From: Burkholderiales bacterium
GTDB taxonomy: Bacteria > Pseudomonadota > Gammaproteobacteria > Burkholderiales > Burkholderiaceae_E
Length of the DNA: 44,398 nucleotides
NCBI GenBank assembly: GCA_003576795.1
Contig: QEVN01000002.1
Span: 1-44,398 of the forward strand
Direction: 5' to 3'
Positions 41,150 through 44,398 of this stretch are shown here, piece after piece. Below the pieces are notes generated by a model that saw only the letters and a program-made list of their open reading frames with translations, had not been told where the DNA came from and searched no databases. The position numbers were made by a program, and so were the translations under genes. Each line of letters starts with the position of its first letter. Within the stretch, counting starts at the first letter, position 1.

Positions 41150-41817
41150 CCGGCTTCGATGTCGGCCCGCGGCGCCAGCGCGTCGACGACGATGCGCTTG
41201 AGCAGCGTCAGGCGCCGATGGAAGAAGTGCTCCGCGCCGGGAATCACGACCACCGGCAGCGATTGCGGGCGCGCCCAGTCGAGCACGCCCTGCAGCGGAA
41301 CGACTTCGTCGTGCTCCCCGTGCACGACCAGCGTGTCGGCGGGAACCTCGCCGAGCGCGTAGCGGTCGGTGGCAGCGGTGCCGACCAGCACGAGCCGCTG
41401 CGCAGGCGCCTTCGCCTCGCGCAGACGCGCGGCGACGCGGATCTGCACGTCGGTGCCGAAGGAGAAGCCGGCGAGCACCAGGGGCAGCGGGTCGGCGCCA
41501 GCCGGCGCTTCGGCCGCCGCCTGCGCGCGGGCATGGCGCACCACCTCGAACAGGTCGTCGGTTTCGCCGCGCCCCTCGTCGTGCGTGCCGGCCGTCGCGC
41601 CGACGCCGCGGAAGTTCGGGCGCCAGACGACGTGGCCGAGCGCGAGCAGCGCGCGGGCGAGCGTCTGCGCGACCTTGTTGTCGCGCGTTCCGCCGTACAG
41701 CGGATGCGGATGCGCGACGACGCCGATGCCGCGCGGCGTTCCCGCAGGCCGGTCGAGCGCGACGTCGATCGCGCCGATCGGTCCGTCGATCAGCAGCAGC
41801 TGCGTGCCGGCGTTCAT
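41146..41817 (-). CDS. Alpha/beta hydrolase, YheT/dienelactone-like
   Basis: This 223-residue single-domain alpha/beta hydrolase has the oxyanion and turn region VVAHPHPLYGGTRDNKVAQTLARALLALGHVVWRPNFRGVG. The nucleophile elbow is GFSFG with S119, the acid is D in VVHGEHDEVVPL, and the catalytic His lies in IPGAEHFFHRR. The HPHPLYGGT and NFRGVG motifs mark the widespread bacterial group of small hydrolases of unknown substrate. Both ends overlap neighbouring genes by 4 bases, so it belongs to a tight three-gene operon with the (2Fe-2S) protein and the hypothetical gene. Confidence 0.85.
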   Translation of the reverse strand: MNAGTQLLLIDGPIGAIDVALDRPAGTPRGIGVVAHPHPLYGGTRDNKVAQTLARALLALGHVVWRPNFRGVGATAGTHDEGRGETDDLFEVVRHARAQAAAEAPAGADPLPLVLAGFSFGTDVQIRVAARLREAKAPAQRLVLVGTAATDRYALGEVPADTLVVHGEHDEVVPLQGVLDWARPQSLPVVVIPGAEHFFHRRLTLLKRIVVDALAPRADIEAG

Positions 41818-42131
41818 TCGAGTCGCAGCCGCTCGACCGGTTTCCCGTCGCGCAGATGCGATTCGACGATCTCGTCGATGTCCTCGCGATCGACGTAGCT
41901 GTACCAGACGCCCTCGGGATAGACGACGGCGACCGGTCCCAGCTCGCAGCGGTCGAGGCAGCCCGCCTTGTTGACGCGCACCTTGCCGGGACCGGAGAGC
42001 CCGAGCGCCTTGACGCGCTCCTTCGCGTACGCCTGCAGCTCCTCGGCGCCGTGGCGCGCGCAGCATTCGCGGTTCGGGTCGTCGCGTCGGTTGACGCAGA
42101 AGAAGATGTGGCGTTCGTAGTAGGAAGGCAT
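41814..42131 (-). CDS. (2Fe-2S) ferredoxin-like protein, thioredoxin-fold type
   Basis: This 105-residue protein carries the shethna/thioredoxin-like (2Fe-2S) pattern: C12 in HIFFCVNRRDDPNRECC with C23/C24, then C58 and C62 in NKAGCLDRCELGPVAVVYPEGVWYSYV. It matches the family annotated as (2Fe-2S) ferredoxin domain-containing protein in proteobacteria; the electron partner is unknown. It heads the operon with the hydrolase. Its -10 box lies 6 bases upstream of the ATG and inside the stop codon of the preceding vanZ-family gene. Confidence 0.88.
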   Translation of the reverse strand: MPSYYERHIFFCVNRRDDPNRECCARHGAEELQAYAKERVKALGLSGPGKVRVNKAGCLDRCELGPVAVVYPEGVWYSYVDREDIDEIVESHLRDGKPVERLRLE

Positions 42132-42137
42132 CGCTCG

Positions 42138-42143
42138 ATTATA
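42138..42143 (-). promoter_or_regulatory. Putative -10 box (TATAAT, followed by CG) of the (2Fe-2S) gene, overlapping the VanZ stop
   Basis: TATAATCG on the minus strand ends 6 bases before the ATG at 42131. The TAA stop of the VanZ-family gene (42139-42141) lies inside the box. A transcription start 7 bases downstream would coincide with the start codon, hence a leaderless mRNA. Confidence 0.45.
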
Positions 42144-43269
42144 GGCGGGCGTACATCCGACGACCCCACCACGCGAGCATCGCGAACGGCCACAGCGTGG
42201 CGAGCGCGCGCAGCAGGCCGTGGAAGTTCGCCCACTCGCCTTCCCAGTGGGCGAGCATCGACAGGTAGTACTCGTTGGGCGGCGCGAGGTTCACCAGCAC
42301 GGTGCCCAGCGCGACGGCGGCGATCGCGCTGGCCGCCCGCACCCGCGGAGTGGCGGGGACGAGCGCGATCGACGCGATCGCGCCGGCCACCAGGCCGCCC
42401 TGCGTGGCGGCGCTCAGCCAGCCGAAGGCATGCGCCGCTCCGAGCACGACCGCGCCGGCGATCGACTTGATCGCGCAGGCCGCGACGATCGGCAGCGCGA
42501 TCGGCCAGGCCGGCGGGCGCGCGCCGGGCGCGACCGGCGCCACGAAGACCTCGCGCACGAGCGAGGCGATCGCCACGATCGCCAGCGACACCGCGCATGC
42601 CTCGACGAAAGGCTCGTAGCGGGTCGGCAGGATCAGGGCCGCCCGCCAGTCGGAGCCCGAAGCCGCGGCCGACGACGGCCAGGCGAACAGCAGGTCGCCG
42701 GTCGCGAACACCAGCGATTGCGGGTACCACTGCGCGATCGGCCAGGCGACGAGCAGCACGGCGCCCGTCGTCGCGCCGGGCGCCACGGTGAAAGCGCTGC
42801 GCAGCGCGCGCGGCAGCCGCTCGATGCGCCGGCGACCGAACCAGACGCCGATCGCGATGCCGAGCGCCGCGCCTGCGACGTTCGTCAGCAGGTCCAGGCG
42901 CGACGGAACGCGCGCCGGCAGCAGGCTCTGCGCGGACTCGAGCGAGAACGACAGCAGTGCGCACGGAACCAGCGCCCACGGCGCGGCGCGCAGCACGCGC
43001 GTTCGCGCCGTCCGCGCGATCGCCACGCAGGCGAACAGGCCGAGGGGCAGGTAGGCGAGCAGGTTCGTCGCCACGTCGAATGCCGTCCACCAGCGCGGCC
43101 ACGGCGCCGTGAGGAAATCGAACATCGACGCGCCCGGCGCGCGCCAGCCGGTCCACGGATACAGGCTCGCGTAGACGAGCGCCGCCGCATAGGCGGCGAG
43201 CCAGGCGGCGCTCTGCGGCGGGCGGCGCCGCGAAGGCTCTACCGGGAGACGGATCGACGGGCTGTGCAC
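42139..43269 (-). CDS. VanZ-family membrane protein
   Basis: This 376-residue integral membrane protein has a GTG start (43269). The N-terminal third carries the VanZ-like pattern VYASLYPWTGWRAPG, WWTAFDVATNLLAYLPLGLFACVAIA, ALLSFSLESAQSLLPARVPSRLDLLTNVAGAALG. This is the four-helix VanZ core, with the conserved E in SLESAQ and N in DLLTNVAGA. About six further hydrophobic segments follow, so the protein is longer than a minimal VanZ. The function is unknown. It is divergent from birA, with only 39 bases between the starts. Confidence 0.82.
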   Translation of the reverse strand: MHSPSIRLPVEPSRRRPPQSAAWLAAYAAALVYASLYPWTGWRAPGASMFDFLTAPWPRWWTAFDVATNLLAYLPLGLFACVAIARTARTRVLRAAPWALVPCALLSFSLESAQSLLPARVPSRLDLLTNVAGAALGIAIGVWFGRRRIERLPRALRSAFTVAPGATTGAVLLVAWPIAQWYPQSLVFATGDLLFAWPSSAAASGSDWRAALILPTRYEPFVEACAVSLAIVAIASLVREVFVAPVAPGARPPAWPIALPIVAACAIKSIAGAVVLGAAHAFGWLSAATQGGLVAGAIASIALVPATPRVRAASAIAAVALGTVLVNLAPPNEYYLSMLAHWEGEWANFHGLLRALATLWPFAMLAWWGRRMYARL

Positions 43270-43294
43270 CTGCCTAGATTACCTGCTGCTCCGC

Positions 43295-43300
43295 TATGAT
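43295..43300 (+). promoter_or_regulatory. Putative -10 box (TATGAT, followed by CG) of birA, 8 bases from the ATG
   Basis: TATGATCG precedes ATG 43309 by 8 bases, the same geometry as before argS. No Shine-Dalgarno is present, consistent with a leaderless transcript. The whole birA/vanZ promoter region fits in 39 bases. Confidence 0.4.
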
Positions 43301-43308
43301 CGGCGCCG

Positions 43309-44145
43309 ATGAGTTCGCTCGATGCCGACCGGATCCGCGCGGCCGCCGGCTGCGCCGCGCTTCTCGTGCGGACGGTCGACGAGATCGTTTCGACGAACGA
43401 GGCGCTGATGCAGGCGCCCTTCGGCCCGGCGCCGGCGTCGCCCGTGCTGTTGGCGACGCTGAACCAGACGGCCGGTCGCGGGCGGCGCGGACGCGTCTGG
43501 GTCTGCGAAGCGGGCCGCTCGCTGGCGTTCTCGATGGCTTTCGAGCGCGGCGTCGGCGCCGACCCGCCGCCGCCGGCGCTGTCGATCGTCGTCGGCGTCG
43601 CGGCCGCGGTCGCGCTGGCGCCGTGGGCGCCCGACCTGCGGCTGAAATGGCCCAACGACCTGCAGCGCGGCGGTCGCAAGCTCGGTGGAATCCTCGTCGA
43701 GACCCGGCGCAGCCTGCCGCTGCCCGGCGCGCCGCCGCATTCGATCGAGCGCATCGTCGTCGGCATCGGCATCAATCTCGCCGCGCCGCGTGACGCGCGG
43801 ATCGGGCAGCCGGCCTGCGGATTGTTCGACGGCGCGATCGCGCTCGACGATCCGGCCACGGTGATCGGCTGCATCGCCGGAGAGGTCGCCCGATCCTTCG
43901 AACGATTCCTTGCCGAAGGGGCGGGCGAGTTCGTCGCGGCCTGGCAGCGTTTCGATGCGCTGCAGGGCGAGTCGGTCGTCGTGCTCGAAGGCGAGCGCGT
44001 GGTCGCCTCGGGGCAGGCGCTCGGCATCGACGCGCAGGGCGCGCTGCGCGTGCTCGGCGCCGGCGGCGTGCAGATCGTCCGCCACGGCGAGGCGACGCTG
44101 CGGCGCGACGAGGAACGCGAGGCTGCGAGGAGCGTTCCCCGATGA
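43309..44145 (+). CDS. birA: Biotin--[acetyl-CoA-carboxylase] ligase
   Basis: This 278-residue ligase attaches biotin to the carboxyl carrier protein. The biotinyl-AMP loop is GRGRRGR (56-62), the catalytic lysine motif is KWPNDL (113-118), and GGILVE is at 126-131. A C-terminal SH3-like domain ends the protein. The N-terminal helix-turn-helix of E. coli BirA is absent, so this enzyme should not act as a repressor. Its stop overlaps the next gene (ATGA). Confidence 0.93.
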   Translation: MSSLDADRIRAAAGCAALLVRTVDEIVSTNEALMQAPFGPAPASPVLLATLNQTAGRGRRGRVWVCEAGRSLAFSMAFERGVGADPPPPALSIVVGVAAAVALAPWAPDLRLKWPNDLQRGGRKLGGILVETRRSLPLPGAPPHSIERIVVGIGINLAAPRDARIGQPACGLFDGAIALDDPATVIGCIAGEVARSFERFLAEGAGEFVAAWQRFDALQGESVVVLEGERVVASGQALGIDAQGALRVLGAGGVQIVRHGEATLRRDEEREAARSVPR

Positions 44146-44398
44146 GGCGGCTGCTGCTCGTCCTCGTCCTCGCGAACGTGCTGACGTTCGGATGGAACCG
44201 CGGCTGGCTCGACGGCGCCGGCGACCTTCCGTCGCGCGAGGAGAACGCCGACCGGCTGCGTCCAGTGCCGCTGTCGCGCCTCGAGCCGGCGGCGAAGGCG
44301 GGCGCCGAGCGCAACGCGGTTGCGCCTCCGGCTGCCCCCGCCCCGCCCGGCGCCTCGCCCCGCGGGCCGTCGAGCGCCGCATCGAGCGCGCCGCCGGC
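44142..44398 (+). CDS. SPOR-type membrane protein, N-terminal part (runs off the right edge)
   Basis: The frame is open from ATG 44142 to the window end (85 codons). It begins MRRLLLVLVLANVLTFGWNRGWL, a single transmembrane helix followed by a Pro/Ala-rich linker. This matches the SPOR-domain proteins that follow birA (and usually coaX) in Burkholderiales; the SPOR domain itself would lie beyond the edge. The start overlaps the birA stop, and no coaX gene lies between them. Confidence 0.65.
   Translation, partial: MRRLLLVLVLANVLTFGWNRGWLDGAGDLPSREENADRLRPVPLSRLEPAAKAGAERNAVAPPAAPAPPGASPRGPSSAASSAPP

Noticed and set aside
41150..43156. The upstream part of the long minus-strand frame that ends in the 166-residue hypothetical gene
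   Set aside because: This part runs across the hydrolase, the (2Fe-2S) gene and the VanZ gene in another frame and has shadow-like composition. Only the segment after the hydrolase stop is likely coding.

Overview
The window is about 44.4 kb of very GC-rich DNA packed with housekeeping genes. The gene content and gene order (argS-SPOR-dsbA-rlpA; rsmI/lpoA-like-yraN-diaA-dolP; dacA-dat-ybeD-lipB-lipA; birA-SPOR) indicate a betaproteobacterium, most likely Burkholderiales. I cannot name a genus from sequence alone. I saw no rRNA, tRNA, CRISPR array, transposase or prophage gene.

Layout. 1-4.5 kb: the 3' end of an indolepyruvate ferredoxin oxidoreductase-like gene, a cystathionine beta-lyase-like PLP enzyme, and a coupled DJ-1/PfpI-like plus saccharopine-dehydrogenase-like pair. 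4.5-10.7 kb: a two-RCK potassium channel with a DUF6394 membrane partner, a GNAT acetyltransferase divergent from an acyl-CoA ligase, a DUF2917 protein and a GcvA-type LysR regulator. 10.8-16.2 kb: argS followed by envelope and periplasm genes (SPOR protein, DsbA-type oxidoreductase, metal-receptor-fold protein, RlpA with long repeat linkers). 16.5-23.1 kb: rsmI divergent from lpoA-like-yraN-diaA-dolP, then lemA and an M48 peptidase. 23.2-25.2 kb: an AtuA-like (DUF1446) gene.

25.2-36.1 kb holds what looks like a complete itaconate-degradation locus. A LysR regulator and a glyoxalase-fold gene run divergently from a MaoC-type hydratase (Ich-like), an acyl-CoA dehydrogenase, a class III CoA-transferase (Ict-like), an MmgE/PrpD protein, a CitE-type lyase (Ccl-like) and a methyltransferase. 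A convergent three-gene TRAP transporter follows. The gene set matches, from memory, the PA0877-PA0886 region of Pseudomonas aeruginosa. The predicted route is itaconate uptake, activation to itaconyl-CoA, hydration to citramalyl-CoA and cleavage to acetyl-CoA plus pyruvate. The large TRAP permease gene carries a one-base frameshift.

36.4-44.4 kb: lipA-lipB-ybeD-dat-dacA on the minus strand (lipoylation and peptidoglycan trimming), an operon of a (2Fe-2S) protein, an alpha/beta hydrolase and an unknown protein, a VanZ-family membrane protein, birA and the start of a SPOR-type gene.

The most unusual structure is non-coding. Three intergenic elements of exactly 66 bp (2439-2504, 16301-16366, 33048-33113) share 20-bp inverted arms, a 26-bp spacer with a conserved centre, and a definable orientation (the third is inverted relative to the others). 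Also notable are a recurrent TAYAATCG-type -10 box, in three or four cases only 6-8 bases from the start codon (putative leaderless mRNAs), and in-frame tandem repeats in rlpA.
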